A stretch of 64,000 nt of DNA. It comes from Rhodanobacter sp. C05 (lineage in GTDB: Bacteria > Pseudomonadota > Gammaproteobacteria > Xanthomonadales > Rhodanobacteraceae). This document shows, one piece after another, positions 49,682-59,640 of the stretch; positions within the stretch are counted from its first letter, which is position 1; each line of letters opens with the position of its first letter. A program made the position numbers and the translations under genes. The stretch is taken from assembly GCF_002001165.1 (NCBI RefSeq), contig NZ_MUNQ01000012.1, positions 1-64,000 on the forward strand, in the 5' to 3' direction. The notes below the pieces were generated by a model, which was not told the DNA's origin, did no database searches, and saw nothing but the letters and a program-made list of their open reading frames with translations.

Positions 49682-50785
49682 ATGATCTTTGAAACCATCG
49701 CCAAGACCGGTCACGAAGAAGTCGTGTTTTGCCACAACAAGGACGCCGGCCTGAAGGCCATCATCGCGATCCACAACACGGTGCTGGGCCCTGCGCTCGG
49801 CGGTTTGCGCATGTGGCCGTACAAGACCGAGCAGGAGGCGGTGAACGATGTACTGCGCCTGTCGCGCGGCATGACCTTCAAGAACGCGGTGGCCGGCCTG
49901 AACCTGGGCGGCGGCAAGGCGGTGATCATCGGCGATCCGAGCAAGGACAAGTCCGAGGCGCTGTTCCGCGCGTTCGGCCGCTTCGTCAACTCGTTGAACG
50001 GCCGCTACATCACCGCCGAGGACGTCGGCATCGACGTCAACGACATGGAATACGTGTTCCGCGAAACCGAGTACGTGACCGGCGTGCACCAGGTGCATGG
50101 CGGCTCGGGCGACCCGTCGCCGTTCACTGCCTACGGCACGCTGCAGGGCCTGATGGCCGCGCTGCAGTTCAAGCACGGCAATGAAGACGTGGGCAAGTAC
50201 AGCTTCGCCGTGCAGGGTGCCGGCCACGTCGGCAGCGAGTTCATCAAGCTGCTGCGCGAACAGGGCGCCAAGGTGTTCGTCACCGACATCAACAAGGATG
50301 CGGTGCAGCGCTGCGTGGACGAGCTGGGTTGCGAAGCCGTGGGCCTGGACGAGATCTACGACGTCGACGCTGACGTGTATTCGCCGTGCGCGCTGGGTGG
50401 CACGGTCAACGCGCAGACGATCGACCGCATCAAGGCGAAGATCATCTGCGGCGCGGCCAACAACCAGCTGGCCACCGACGAGATCGGCGACGAGTTGCAG
50501 AAGCGCGGCGTGCTGTACGCACCGGATTACGCGGTCAACGCCGGTGGCGTGATGAACGTCTCGCTGGAAATCGACGGCTACAACCGCGAGCGCGCGATGC
50601 GCATGATGCGCACGATCTATTACAACCTGGGCCGCATCTTCGAGATCAGCAAGACGCAGAACGTGCCGACCTATCTGGCCGCCGACCGTCTGGCCGAAGA
50701 GCGCATCAACGCGATCGGCAAGATCAAGCTGCCGCACATGGGCAACAACGGCACCCGCTTCCAGGGCCGCATGCGCGGGCAGTAA
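49682..50785 (+). CDS. Leucine/valine dehydrogenase
   Basis: 367 residues, the usual length for branched-chain amino acid dehydrogenases. The active-site region is GPALGGLRMWPYKTEQEAVN and NLGGGKAVIIGDPSKDKSEA (catalytic Lys), and the NAD-binding Rossmann turn is VQGAGHVGSEFIKLLREQGA. It interconverts leucine, valine or isoleucine and their 2-keto acids with NAD. Upstream hints favour the ATG at 49682. With isovaleryl-CoA dehydrogenase just downstream and IcmF nearby it fits branched-chain amino acid breakdown. Confidence 0.9.
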   Translation: MIFETIAKTGHEEVVFCHNKDAGLKAIIAIHNTVLGPALGGLRMWPYKTEQEAVNDVLRLSRGMTFKNAVAGLNLGGGKAVIIGDPSKDKSEALFRAFGRFVNSLNGRYITAEDVGIDVNDMEYVFRETEYVTGVHQVHGGSGDPSPFTAYGTLQGLMAALQFKHGNEDVGKYSFAVQGAGHVGSEFIKLLREQGAKVFVTDINKDAVQRCVDELGCEAVGLDEIYDVDADVYSPCALGGTVNAQTIDRIKAKIICGAANNQLATDEIGDELQKRGVLYAPDYAVNAGGVMNVSLEIDGYNRERAMRMMRTIYYNLGRIFEISKTQNVPTYLAADRLAEERINAIGKIKLPHMGNNGTRFQGRMRGQ

Positions 50786-50803
50786 GCCGCGCCGTCGCCT
50801 AAG

Positions 50804-50833
50804 CAAAAAGCCGCCAGTCCATCGGCGGCTTTT
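50804..50833 (+). terminator. Terminator after the leucine dehydrogenase gene
   Basis: AAAAAGCCGCCAGTCCATCG, then GCGGCTTTTT: an 8-bp GC stem followed by TTTTTCTTTG. Confidence 0.9.
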
Positions 50834-50870
50834 TCTTTGCTCCTCTGGCCGAACGACCAGTTTTTTATTT

Positions 50871-50982
50871 GCTCCTCCCCCTGCTTGCAGGGGGAGGCTG
50901 GGAGGGGGTGCTTTTCCCTTGACCCAATCAACCGCAAGAGCCCCCTCCCCAACCCTCCCCTGCGCACAGGGGGGGGAGCCAA
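50871..50982. repeat. GC-rich inverted repeat element
   Basis: GCTCCTCCCCCTGCTTGCAG, then GGGGGAGGC, is loosely mirrored by CCCCCTCCCCAACCCTCCCC, then TGCGCACAGGGGGGGGAG. The pattern is related to the elements at 44868 and 63692. It sits between a terminator and the acyl-CoA dehydrogenase gene. Confidence 0.6.
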
Positions 50983-51040
50983 GTGCTATTGCCAACCCAT
51001 CACGCGCTAAAATGACCATCTGCACACCAAGGAGTTCGTG

Positions 51041-52198
51041 ATGCGCCCGTTTCCGCTCGGAGAAGACATCGATCTGCTGCGCCATACCGTGCACGCATTT
51101 GCGGAAAAGGAAATCGCCCCGCGCGCCGACCGCATTGACCGCGACAACCTGTTCCCGGCCGACCTGTGGCACAAGTTCGGCGAAATGGGCCTGCTCGGCA
51201 TGACGATACCAACCGAGTACGGCGGCACCGGCATGGGCTTCCTTGCGCACATGGTGGCGATGGAGGAGATCTCGCGCGCTTCGGGTTCGGTGGGGCTGTC
51301 GTACGGCGCGCACTCCAACCTCGCCGTGCAGAACATCTTCCACAACGGCAACGAAGAACAGCGGCGCAAGTACATCCCCAAGATGTGCACCGGCGAGTAC
51401 ATCGGTGCGCTGGCGATGAGCGAGCCGGGTGCCGGTTCCGACGTGGTCGGCTCGATGACCTGCAAGGCCGAGAAGAAAGGCGACGTGTGGGTCGCCAACG
51501 GCAGCAAGATGTGGATCACCAACGGCCCCGATGCCGACGTGCTGCTGGTCTACATGCGCACCGCACCGCGTCCGGCGGGCAGCCGCTGCATGACCGCCTT
51601 CATCGTCGAGAAAGGCATGAAGGGTTTCTCCACCGCACAGAAACTCGACAAGCTCGGCATGCGCGGCTCCAACACCTGCGAGCTCGTGTTCGAGGATTGC
51701 GAGATTCCGCACGAGAACATCGTCGGCGAGGTCAACGAAGGCGTGCGCGTGCTGATGAGCGGCCTCGACACCGAGCGGCTGGTGCTGTCCGGCGGCCCGC
51801 TCGGCCTGATGCAGGCGGCACTGGATCTCGCCCTGCCCTACGTGCGCGAGCGCAAGCAGTTCAATGCGCCGATCGGCACGTTCGGTGTGATGCAGGCGAA
51901 GATCGCTGACATGTATACCGCGCTGCAGAGTTCACGTGGATTTGCCTACATGGTGGCGCAGCAGTTCGACAACGGTGTGAAGTCGCGCATCGATCCGGCG
52001 GCATGCCTGCTCAATGCCTCGGTCAATGCGGTGCAAGTGGCGCTTGAGGCGATCCAGACGCTCGGCGGCAACGGCTACATCAACGAGTTCCCGGCCGGCC
52101 GCCTGCTGCGCGATGCCAAGCTGTACGAGATCGGCGCCGGCACCAACGAGATCCGCCGCATGCTGATCGGTCGCGAACTGTTCCACGGCAAGGCCTGA
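51041..52198 (+). CDS. liuA: Isovaleryl-CoA dehydrogenase
   Basis: 385 residues, flavin-dependent acyl-CoA dehydrogenase. The family blocks are [40 protein letters not shown] (FAD-binding) and [20 protein letters not shown]. The segment [20 protein letters not shown] carries the GLDxERLVLxGGP pattern with Glu that marks isovaleryl-CoA dehydrogenases, as opposed to most other ACADs. It oxidises isovaleryl-CoA to 3-methylcrotonyl-CoA in leucine catabolism. AAGGAG precedes the ATG at 51041. Confidence 0.9.
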   Translation: MRPFPLGEDIDLLRHTVHAFAEKEIAPRADRIDRDNLFPADLWHKFGEMGLLGMTIPTEYGGTGMGFLAHMVAMEEISRASGSVGLSYGAHSNLAVQNIFHNGNEEQRRKYIPKMCTGEYIGALAMSEPGAGSDVVGSMTCKAEKKGDVWVANGSKMWITNGPDADVLLVYMRTAPRPAGSRCMTAFIVEKGMKGFSTAQKLDKLGMRGSNTCELVFEDCEIPHENIVGEVNEGVRVLMSGLDTERLVLSGGPLGLMQAALDLALPYVRERKQFNAPIGTFGVMQAKIADMYTALQSSRGFAYMVAQQFDNGVKSRIDPAACLLNASVNAVQVALEAIQTLGGNGYINEFPAGRLLRDAKLYEIGAGTNEIRRMLIGRELFHGKA

Positions 52199-52202
52199 TC
52201 CG

Positions 52203-54074
52203 CTAGACATGCAAGGTCGTCGCGCCATGAATCGGCGCGGCGACGGTCTGGTGCAGATCGAAGATCAGCAGTTCGTTGTCACCGTGGCGGAACCATGACG
52301 CGGGACAGTACAGCCGTTGCTGCGGACCGAGGTTCCAGTAGCGGCCGAGCAGCTGGCCGTTGACCCACAGATAGCCCTTGGCCCAGCCCGACAAGTCGAT
52401 ATAGCTGTCACCGAGCCGGTCAAGTCGCAGGATCGCCTTGAAGAAGATGCCCGGGCGCGACGGTGCAGCGACCACCGGTTTCAGTTGTCGGATATAGCCA
52501 TCGTCCAGCGGCAGACTGTGTACATCCCAGTCTTCGAGCTCGTCACCATTGAGGTGAATGCTGCCGACGATGCCCTTGCGGTCGGCCATCGCCTGGCCGT
52601 AACCGACGTGACCGAAGCTGTCGACAAGAATGTCGAGCTGAGAAGCATCGCCATCAACGATGGCTGGGAGATCGACCCGGTTGCCTGCTCGCAGTTTGGC
52701 GTGCTGCACGCGCGAAACGTAATCGACGTAGTGCCCATCACGAAACACCGTGGCGTAATCGCGCACGCCGTCGAGCATCAGGGCTGCGGCGGCAGCAGGG
52801 ATGTTCCTGCGATACAGCACCAGGCCGTGATCCTGCGCGAACAACAATTCGTTCGCCTGCGGATTTTTCACGGCCTTCGGCGCTGGCAGGTTGTCCCATA
52901 GCGAGGCATGCGCCACCGGCGTGATCGCCGCGAAACGGATCACAGGTGGTGTCGCCGGCACATCAGGCAGCGGTTGCGTTGCATGCGCGGCAAGCAGCGC
53001 GCGAAACACGTGATACTCGGACGTGGCCTCACCGCGCTCGTTGATCGGCGCACCGTAGTCGTAGCTGGTGATCACCGGCTCGAAGTGCGAGTAGTCGCCT
53101 TTCGCATTGGCGCCGGCGCTGAAGCCGAAATTGCTGCCGCCGTGCACGACATACAGATTGAACGAACGCCCCTGTTGCAGCAGCCCGCGCAGCGTTGCGG
53201 CGAAATCACCGCGCTGAAAATCCCTGTCGCCCCAGTGCGTGAGCCAGCCCGGATAGCCTTCGCCCACCCACACGGGCGCATCACCGGCGATCGTCTGCGC
53301 CGTGGCGAAACCGGTATCGCCGTCCAGACCCAGCACCGTGCCGGGCAGATAGGTGTGCTGTTGCTGGAGCTGGCCGAGGCCATCGGAAATCGTGAACGGA
53401 CCACGGATACCGTGCGTCTCCCACAACGCCTGCAGCTGTTTGAGGTAATCCCGATCATGGCCGAACGAGGCGTATTCGTTCTCTACCTGCAGCATCAACA
53501 CCGGGCCGCCGTTGTACGCCATCAGCGGATGGATGAGCGGCGCGATCGTGTCGATGTAGCGCCGCACCGCCGCCATGTAGTCGGGATCGTCTCTGCTGCG
53601 CACGCGGATATCCGGCTTGCGCAACAGGTAGGGTGGCAGGCCGCCGTAATCCCACTCGCCGCAGATATACGGGCCGGGCCGCAGGTAGACCCACATGCCC
53701 TCGCGCTGGCACAGCCTGATGAAGCGGACAAAATCCCGGTTGCCGGTATGCAGGTCGAATTCGCCCGGCTCGCGCTCCAGGTGGTTCCACATCAGGTAGA
53801 TGGAAATCGTGTTGAGGCCCATCGCCTTCGCCATGCGGATGCGATGCAGCCAGTACTCGGCAGGGATGCGTGCCGGATGCATCTCGCCACTGCGGATCTG
53901 CAGCGGCTTGCCATCCAGCATGAAGCTGTGTGCCTTCAGCTCGAGTCGGTGCAGACGACCATCCGGGAGTTGCCCAGTCGCGGCGCCTGTCGAAACCGAG
54001 ACAGCGTGACTGCGCAGGCTCAACGCAGCCAGCGGCGTCAGTGCCGTCAGGCGCAGAAAATCCCGTCGCCGCAT
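52203..54074 (-). CDS. GH35 beta-galactosidase (Tat-exported)
   Basis: 623 residues. The ATG at 54074 (GAGAGAAG upstream) gives a twin-arginine signal, MRRRDFLRLTALTPLAALSL. The TIM-barrel domain has GEMHPARIPAEYWLHRIRMA, acid/base Glu in MLQVENEYASFG and nucleophile Glu in PVWVGEGYPGWLTHWG. The C-terminal part contains the beta domains SGWAKGYLWVNGQLLGRYWN, LGPQQRLYCPASW, as in GH35 enzymes. It is expected to release galactose from beta-galactosides in the periplasm. It heads toward the GH36-like and TonB genes, all in one orientation. Confidence 0.9.
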   Translation of the reverse strand: MRRRDFLRLTALTPLAALSLRSHAVSVSTGAATGQLPDGRLHRLELKAHSFMLDGKPLQIRSGEMHPARIPAEYWLHRIRMAKAMGLNTISIYLMWNHLEREPGEFDLHTGNRDFVRFIRLCQREGMWVYLRPGPYICGEWDYGGLPPYLLRKPDIRVRSRDDPDYMAAVRRYIDTIAPLIHPLMAYNGGPVLMLQVENEYASFGHDRDYLKQLQALWETHGIRGPFTISDGLGQLQQQHTYLPGTVLGLDGDTGFATAQTIAGDAPVWVGEGYPGWLTHWGDRDFQRGDFAATLRGLLQQGRSFNLYVVHGGSNFGFSAGANAKGDYSHFEPVITSYDYGAPINERGEATSEYHVFRALLAAHATQPLPDVPATPPVIRFAAITPVAHASLWDNLPAPKAVKNPQANELLFAQDHGLVLYRRNIPAAAAALMLDGVRDYATVFRDGHYVDYVSRVQHAKLRAGNRVDLPAIVDGDASQLDILVDSFGHVGYGQAMADRKGIVGSIHLNGDELEDWDVHSLPLDDGYIRQLKPVVAAPSRPGIFFKAILRLDRLGDSYIDLSGWAKGYLWVNGQLLGRYWNLGPQQRLYCPASWFRHGDNELLIFDLHQTVAAPIHGATTLHV

Positions 54075-54159
54075 GAGGCTTCTCTCGTCGATCAATGAAC
54101 GGTGACGGCAGCCTCACGGCAGGCAGAGATTGCCCTGTCTGCCGTGAGATCCGGCGCAC

Positions 54160-56253
54160 TCAGGAGCCGGATTTTGCCGGTGTCAGTTCCAGTGTCAGCA
54201 CTTCGAATGGAGCCAGCGTGATCGTCTGCGGATGGTCCGCATCCAGTGCCAGCGAAGGCTTGCCGGCATCGGCCTGCCATGGGCTGTGCGCACTGAAACG
54301 GCGGGCCGCATTGGCTGGCAACTCCAGCTGGCGCTGCAGGTCGATCACCGCCAATTGCGGCTTCGCATCCGGATTGCGCAACGTGATGATCGCCTTGGCC
54401 GGCGACCACGAGGCCCAACCGTACACATTCAACCGACCCGGATCGCCACCGATCCAGTGCGTGTCGCGCAGCACGTCGGCATTCGCGCGCGACCAGCGCG
54501 CGGATTCGGCGAGCACGTCCCAGTCCTGCGTGCTCAGCAGCGACGGCGTGATGTACATCTCCTGCAGCTCGGTGCCGGTGCCGAAATACGAATGCACTTC
54601 GTTGGCGAAATCGTGGCCCGGATCGGTGTTGAGCTTGCGGTTCTCCTTCGCATAGATGATGCCGTGGAGCATCAGCGAATTGAGCGGGAACAGCGGCCCC
54701 TTGATGACGATGTTCTGGTAGGTCTGCAGATCGCGATAGGTGATCCAGCGCTCGCGCGTGCTGCCGACGCCGGTTTCGCTGTCGTCCTCGCCGTCACGCC
54801 AGATGGTGTCGGCGTAGCGCAGCCAGAACGGCGACGGATAGGTACCGGTGGTGAGGTTGATGAAGGTGTCCGGCTTGTCCTTGCGGATGTCCCAGATCAA
54901 CTGGATCGCCGCGGCAAAATCGCTGTCGAAGCGGCTGCCGGGAAACACGCTGTCGGCATTGCCGGTGCCGTCGAACTTGAACTGGTTGATGCCGTTCTTG
55001 TCGAGCAGATCCATCACCGCGTCATGAAAGCGCTGGTAGTAGTTCGGGCCGGACAGCGCGAGGCCATCCTTGACGATTTCGTAGCCAGACTTCGCGCCGC
55101 GCGCGGCGCGTTCCTTGGCCGGCGGACCATAGCCGCCCCAAGGCGACAGCCACACACCGGGTGCGGCGCCGTATCTGGCCGCAGCCTGCTGCAGCGGCGC
55201 GAAGCCGTGCGGAAAATCCTTGCTGAAGTGCCAGCTGCCGCTGCGATCGTCCCAGCCGTCGTCGAACAGGTACGAGTCGAGCGTCACGCCACGCTTCACA
55301 TGCAGCTCGTTGCCGATCGTGTTGATCCGGTCCAGCGCCTGCGCTTCCGTATACGGCGTGAAGTAACCGATGTCGTACCACGAGTTGTAATGCAGGAAGG
55401 TGCGATACGGATGTGCCCGTTCGCGTTCGACATAACCGGCGAAGTCGCGCCGCATCTGGCCGTCGCGCACCACGCCGATCACCGCCGAATAATCGATCGT
55501 CTTGCCCTGCTCCAGCGGCAACTGTCGTGCCAGGCTCAGCTTGACGTTGCTGCCGCGCACCTCGCTGTCCGACAGTGGATGCTCGAAGCCGAGATAGACA
55601 TCACCGGCCGTAACCGGCGAACCCTGCACGTCACCCCTCACCTCGGCATCCGCCACCTGCGTTTCCAGCAGCGACACCTTGGCAATCTTCTCGCCCTGCT
55701 TCAGCGCCGTGATCGACACCAGCTCGCGCAGGTAAGGCGAGTCATCGCGCTGCACCAGCTGCCAGTCGACCCGGAAGCGGCCGTCGGCATCGCCGAAACT
55801 GGCCTGGATCGACTTGCCGGGCAGACGTTCGGCCAAGCGCGATGCATTTGCGTTCACCGGCAGCGCCTGCTCGCGTGGCGCGGCCAAAAGATGCATGTCG
55901 GCGGCACGGATGATCGTGCCATCGGCCATCACCAGTGCGAACGGCGCCAGCATCTTGAGCGACTGCTGATGCACGCGGTCCACGATGACCATGTCGGTGA
56001 GATGCTGCTGATCGACTTTCCAGCTCGCCTCGATCGCGGCATTGCCGAAACGGTCGGCACCCGACTGCTCGACAAAGGCCGGTGCGCCGGGATGAAGTAC
56101 CAGCTTGCTGTTGTCGACGACGCTGTCAGCGTGGGCCATGCCGACGCCGAGCAACGTGGTCAGCAGGCATGCGGTGAGCCACGAAGCACGCAATGGAACC
56201 CCGTTTGCGGCTGGTGTCTTTATCACCGATGGATTGAAACGAATACGAGACAT
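54160..56253 (-). CDS. GH36-like alpha-galactosidase
   Basis: 697 residues. The ATG at 56253 (AGAGGAAGG upstream) yields a signal peptide ending LLTTLLGVGMAHADS. The barrel carries LDSYLFDDGWDDRSGSW, GVWLSPWGGYGPPAKERAAR and nucleophile Asp in INQFKFDGTGNADSV; the acid/base Asp is in TIWRDGEDDSETGVG. This is the clan GH-D layout shared by GH27 and GH36. An N-terminal beta-sandwich of about 260 residues precedes it and a small beta domain follows. Substrate is likely an alpha-galactoside; some relatives are annotated only as enterotoxin-like, so alternative specificity is possible. Confidence 0.85.
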   Translation of the reverse strand: MSRIRFNPSVIKTPAANGVPLRASWLTACLLTTLLGVGMAHADSVVDNSKLVLHPGAPAFVEQSGADRFGNAAIEASWKVDQQHLTDMVIVDRVHQQSLKMLAPFALVMADGTIIRAADMHLLAAPREQALPVNANASRLAERLPGKSIQASFGDADGRFRVDWQLVQRDDSPYLRELVSITALKQGEKIAKVSLLETQVADAEVRGDVQGSPVTAGDVYLGFEHPLSDSEVRGSNVKLSLARQLPLEQGKTIDYSAVIGVVRDGQMRRDFAGYVERERAHPYRTFLHYNSWYDIGYFTPYTEAQALDRINTIGNELHVKRGVTLDSYLFDDGWDDRSGSWHFSKDFPHGFAPLQQAAARYGAAPGVWLSPWGGYGPPAKERAARGAKSGYEIVKDGLALSGPNYYQRFHDAVMDLLDKNGINQFKFDGTGNADSVFPGSRFDSDFAAAIQLIWDIRKDKPDTFINLTTGTYPSPFWLRYADTIWRDGEDDSETGVGSTRERWITYRDLQTYQNIVIKGPLFPLNSLMLHGIIYAKENRKLNTDPGHDFANEVHSYFGTGTELQEMYITPSLLSTQDWDVLAESARWSRANADVLRDTHWIGGDPGRLNVYGWASWSPAKAIITLRNPDAKPQLAVIDLQRQLELPANAARRFSAHSPWQADAGKPSLALDADHPQTITLAPFEVLTLELTPAKSGS

Positions 56254-56366
56254 GGAAAACCTTCCTCTGTTGGTTCGACAACTGCCGCTCGCAGCTACCA
56301 CGAGCGACAGGTTTTGCTGACCTTCCACAACATGCCGTCCGGAGTCGATCCGGACGGCAGCCATCA

Positions 56367-59300
56367 TCAGAACTTCTGCTGGTAGCGCACATAGACATAG
56401 CGGCCGATGTCGTACGACGCGTTGTAGTTGTACGGCGTGTCGCTGCCCGATCCGTAGTAGCCGTAGACGATCGGCCCCTTGCGATTGAATACGTTGTTGG
56501 CACCCAGCGAGATGGTCGCGTTCCACGGAGCCTTCCAATACACCTGCACGTCGTTGAAGCTGACCGAGGGTACCTGCGTCTGCGGTTCGATGCCCACGCC
56601 TGGCGCGTAGTAATCAGGCAGCGTGCAGGGGAACTGGGTGGTCGTGGTAGGCGGCGGATAAGCGCAGGCGGCCTTGTACGGCGAGAAGTAACGCAGCGTC
56701 CAGCTGGCACCCACCTGGCGCCAGTCCCAGTTCAAGGTCACGCTGGAGCGCAAGCGCCACGCTGTGTAGAAATTGGCCGTGTTGCCCGCCGCGTAAATGA
56801 CGTTCGAACCGACCGTCGGCAACTCGTTGAACATCGAAATGTAGGTGCCGTTCAAGCCCAGCTTGAACTTGCCGAACGCGGTCTCCGGCAACGCATAGCT
56901 GAAGGCGAAGTCGTAGCCGTGCTCCTTCTGCCAGCCGGCATTGGTTTCCAGGTTCAGCAGGTTGTAGATCTGGCCGGTACCGGCCTGACGCTGGAACTGG
57001 CCGCAGGCCGACGTGATGCTGTACTGGTAGCAATCCGCCAGCACCTGGTCGTTGCTGATGCCGGTGATCAGGTTGCGGATGTTGTAGCTCCACCAGTCGA
57101 CCGAGGCATTGAAACCGGGCAGCCAGGACGGGCTGTACACCAGTCCGAGATCGCCGTTGTAGGAATGCTCAGGCCGCAGGTTGGGATTGCCGCCGGTGAA
57201 GTTGGTATTCGGCAAGGCACCGCTGCCGCCGGGGCCGGTGACCGGCACACCATTGCTGTCGGTCTGACGGAAATCGGCTGCGACGCCAGGGATGCCGCCA
57301 TAGCCGCTCAGACATCGCTGCGCGACCACGGCACTGCCGCCGTAGGCACCCGATCCATACACGCTGTCGCAGGGGTCGGTGAACGTGCCAGCCAGGTAGC
57401 GTCCCTGATAGAGGTCGTTGACCGTGGGTGCGCGAAAGCCGGTACCGTAACTGGCGCGAACCAATACATCCGTGACCGGTTGCCAGGTCAGCTTGTACGA
57501 ATCGTTGAGCGTGCTGCCGAAGTTGCTGTAATGGGAATAGCGTCGCGCCGCATCGATGCTGAGGCTCTGGATAGCGGGAAGATCCTTCAGCAGCGGCGCG
57601 TTGACCTCGACATACGCTTCGTTCAGATCGTAGCCGCCGCTGTTCGGCCCCACGCCACCGTCGGTGGAATAACCCGAATAGGCAAAGGCATCCGGATTGT
57701 CGTAACCGGACTCATCGCGATGCTGCACGCCGGTGGCGAAGGTCAGGTCGCCGCCGGGCAGTTCAAACAGGTTGCCGCCGAAATCGGCCACATAGGCCCG
57801 CTCGTCGCTGCCGTAAGTCTCGACACTGTTGATCAACAGGTACTTGAGCATCTGTGGTGTGATGCCGCCCGGACCGGCAAGCGGATTGAACGGAACGCAG
57901 CCGGCAATGACATTGCCTGGCGTACCGCACTGGACCACGCCATTGGAGCCCATGAACGATGGCCCCAGTGCGTTCGCCACGTTGATCAGGTTGAAATAAC
58001 CCGTACGCGTGTTGACGCCCTTGATCTTGCTGTCGTACGTGTAGACGTCCCAGTTGAACACGTGGTCACCCACGCTGAAGTTGCCATCCAGGCCAAAGCT
58101 GTAGTGATAGTTCTTGGGATTGTTGTAACTGCGGTAGCTTGTTTCGGTGATCAGCCGCGCGACACTCAGCGCCTGCTGGCCGTACAACGGGTTGTAATAG
58201 CTGTACTCGGAAAGCATCGAAGGGAAATCACCATTCGATCCCATTCCGCTGTAGAACAGCGGTGAACCCGATTGCGCGGTCTCGTTGTCGATGTTGTAGC
58301 CAAGATTCATCTTGGCCGTGATGTTCGGCGTGATGTTGTAGTGGGCATCCAGATACAGGTTCTTGGTCTTGTCCGCCGTCTGCAGCATGTTGTTCTGACC
58401 GGCGTAGCTGTTGTAGTTCTGGTCGCCCGCATTCGCCAGGCTGGTCACGTCGCCGTTCGCGGCGTAGGTCGGACGCACGTAAGGGTGATAGTCGTTGATG
58501 TCGCGCGAGTTGCCGCCTGCATCGAGCACCAGCGGCCGCTGGCTGCCATCCGGATAGGTCACTCCGGCGGCATTGCGGATCATGCCGTTGGGACCGTACG
58601 AACTCAGCCCGAAATACGGATGTTGATCGGTCCACGGATAGGCGGAGAAATCGCGGTCGCCGGTCCACACCGCTGCCTGGTTCTGGTACGAGGCACTGAA
58701 CACGATGCCACCCTTGTCCGTGCTCTTGCCGACCGTGAAGCTGTACTGGTTCTGCTGGCCGTCGCCATGCGGCATGTACTCGCCGTTGTAGGTGTCGATC
58801 TCGGCGCCGTTGTAGTTCTTCTTGGTGATGATGTTGATCACGCCGGCAATCGCGTCGGAGCCGTACACCGCCGAGGCACCACTGGCCAGTACGTCGATGC
58901 GTTCGACGATGGAAGTCGGAATCACGTTGATATTGGTGTAGCCGCCGTGGGCGGCGCCAATGCGCTGGCCATCGACCAGCACCAAGGTGCGCATCGCACC
59001 GAGTCCGCGCAGGTCGATGAAGGAGCCACCCTGGTTCGGACCAAGATCGCCGGGTGCCGACCGGCTCAGGTCAGGTGGTGCCATCGCCGACACGTTCTGC
59101 AACAGCTGTCCCACCGTGGCAAAGCCCTGCTTCTGGATGTCCGCGGCGGTGATGGTGATCACCGGCTGTGCAGCTTCCACATCCACACTGCGGATATTCG
59201 AGCCGGTGACGGTAACCTGCTTGAGGCTCACGGCCTTGTCCGGCACCGGTTGTTTTTCCACAGGCGTCTTGGTGGCCGTGGTATCCACGACGGTTGGTGA

Positions 59301-59453
59301 AGTATCGGTCTGCGCAAGCGCACACCCCGCAAACGCCAGGCTGCCCACCGCAAAGGCCACTTGCATCGCCATCAATGACTTGCCGATGGACGAAGCCAGC
59401 AACTTTCTGTTCCTGTCATCGGCAGTAAAAAATGTACTTTTCCCAGTTCGCAT
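56367..59453 (-). CDS. Large TonB-dependent outer-membrane receptor
   Basis: 1028 residues. The ATG at 59453 follows GAGGTG; the signal peptide is weak but present (SLMAMQVAFAVGSLAFAGCA). A TonB box-like VSLKQVTVTGSNIRSVDV is followed by the plug (GQLLQNVSAMAPPDLSRSAP, GLGAMRTLVLVDGQRIGAAH, ASGASAVYGSDAIAGVINII) and a long 22-strand barrel ending in the aromatic YVYVRYQQKF. Receptors of this size in xanthomonads import sugar oligomers. Its neighbours are two galactosidases and sugar kinases, so it probably transports galactosides. Confidence 0.92.
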   Translation of the reverse strand: MRTGKSTFFTADDRNRKLLASSIGKSLMAMQVAFAVGSLAFAGCALAQTDTSPTVVDTTATKTPVEKQPVPDKAVSLKQVTVTGSNIRSVDVEAAQPVITITAADIQKQGFATVGQLLQNVSAMAPPDLSRSAPGDLGPNQGGSFIDLRGLGAMRTLVLVDGQRIGAAHGGYTNINVIPTSIVERIDVLASGASAVYGSDAIAGVINIITKKNYNGAEIDTYNGEYMPHGDGQQNQYSFTVGKSTDKGGIVFSASYQNQAAVWTGDRDFSAYPWTDQHPYFGLSSYGPNGMIRNAAGVTYPDGSQRPLVLDAGGNSRDINDYHPYVRPTYAANGDVTSLANAGDQNYNSYAGQNNMLQTADKTKNLYLDAHYNITPNITAKMNLGYNIDNETAQSGSPLFYSGMGSNGDFPSMLSEYSYYNPLYGQQALSVARLITETSYRSYNNPKNYHYSFGLDGNFSVGDHVFNWDVYTYDSKIKGVNTRTGYFNLINVANALGPSFMGSNGVVQCGTPGNVIAGCVPFNPLAGPGGITPQMLKYLLINSVETYGSDERAYVADFGGNLFELPGGDLTFATGVQHRDESGYDNPDAFAYSGYSTDGGVGPNSGGYDLNEAYVEVNAPLLKDLPAIQSLSIDAARRYSHYSNFGSTLNDSYKLTWQPVTDVLVRASYGTGFRAPTVNDLYQGRYLAGTFTDPCDSVYGSGAYGGSAVVAQRCLSGYGGIPGVAADFRQTDSNGVPVTGPGGSGALPNTNFTGGNPNLRPEHSYNGDLGLVYSPSWLPGFNASVDWWSYNIRNLITGISNDQVLADCYQYSITSACGQFQRQAGTGQIYNLLNLETNAGWQKEHGYDFAFSYALPETAFGKFKLGLNGTYISMFNELPTVGSNVIYAAGNTANFYTAWRLRSSVTLNWDWRQVGASWTLRYFSPYKAACAYPPPTTTTQFPCTLPDYYAPGVGIEPQTQVPSVSFNDVQVYWKAPWNATISLGANNVFNRKGPIVYGYYGSGSDTPYNYNASYDIGRYVYVRYQQKF

Positions 59454-59599
59454 TAAACACCTCACCCGTATTCGCCATGGCACTGCACAGAAATGACCTC
59501 TCCCCTCTGTCGCAGGCCGGTCATGGATACCCGTGGAAAACTCCTGATTCCCACGAACTTGTTCGCACCTTCACCAAATTTCAGACGCAGTACTCCGTG

Positions 59600-59620
59600 C
59601 CGGACCAGATAAGGGTCCGG
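59600..59620 (-). terminator. Possible hairpin after the sugar-kinase operon
   Basis: CCGGACCAGATAAGGGTCCG, plus G, forms a 7-bp stem. It lies just after the stop of the PfkB gene on the minus strand. There is no T-run in that direction, so termination is uncertain. Confidence 0.4.
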
Positions 59621-59640
59621 TTTGACTCCCTGCTTTTCAG

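Noticed and set aside
49580-51712. 710-codon open frame on the minus strand
   Set aside because: It covers both the leucine dehydrogenase and acyl-CoA dehydrogenase genes in antisense, and spans a terminator and repeat.
54232-56385. 717-codon open frame on the plus strand
   Set aside because: Antisense to the GH36-like gene, rich in repeated Arg/Val/Ala as expected of a shadow frame.
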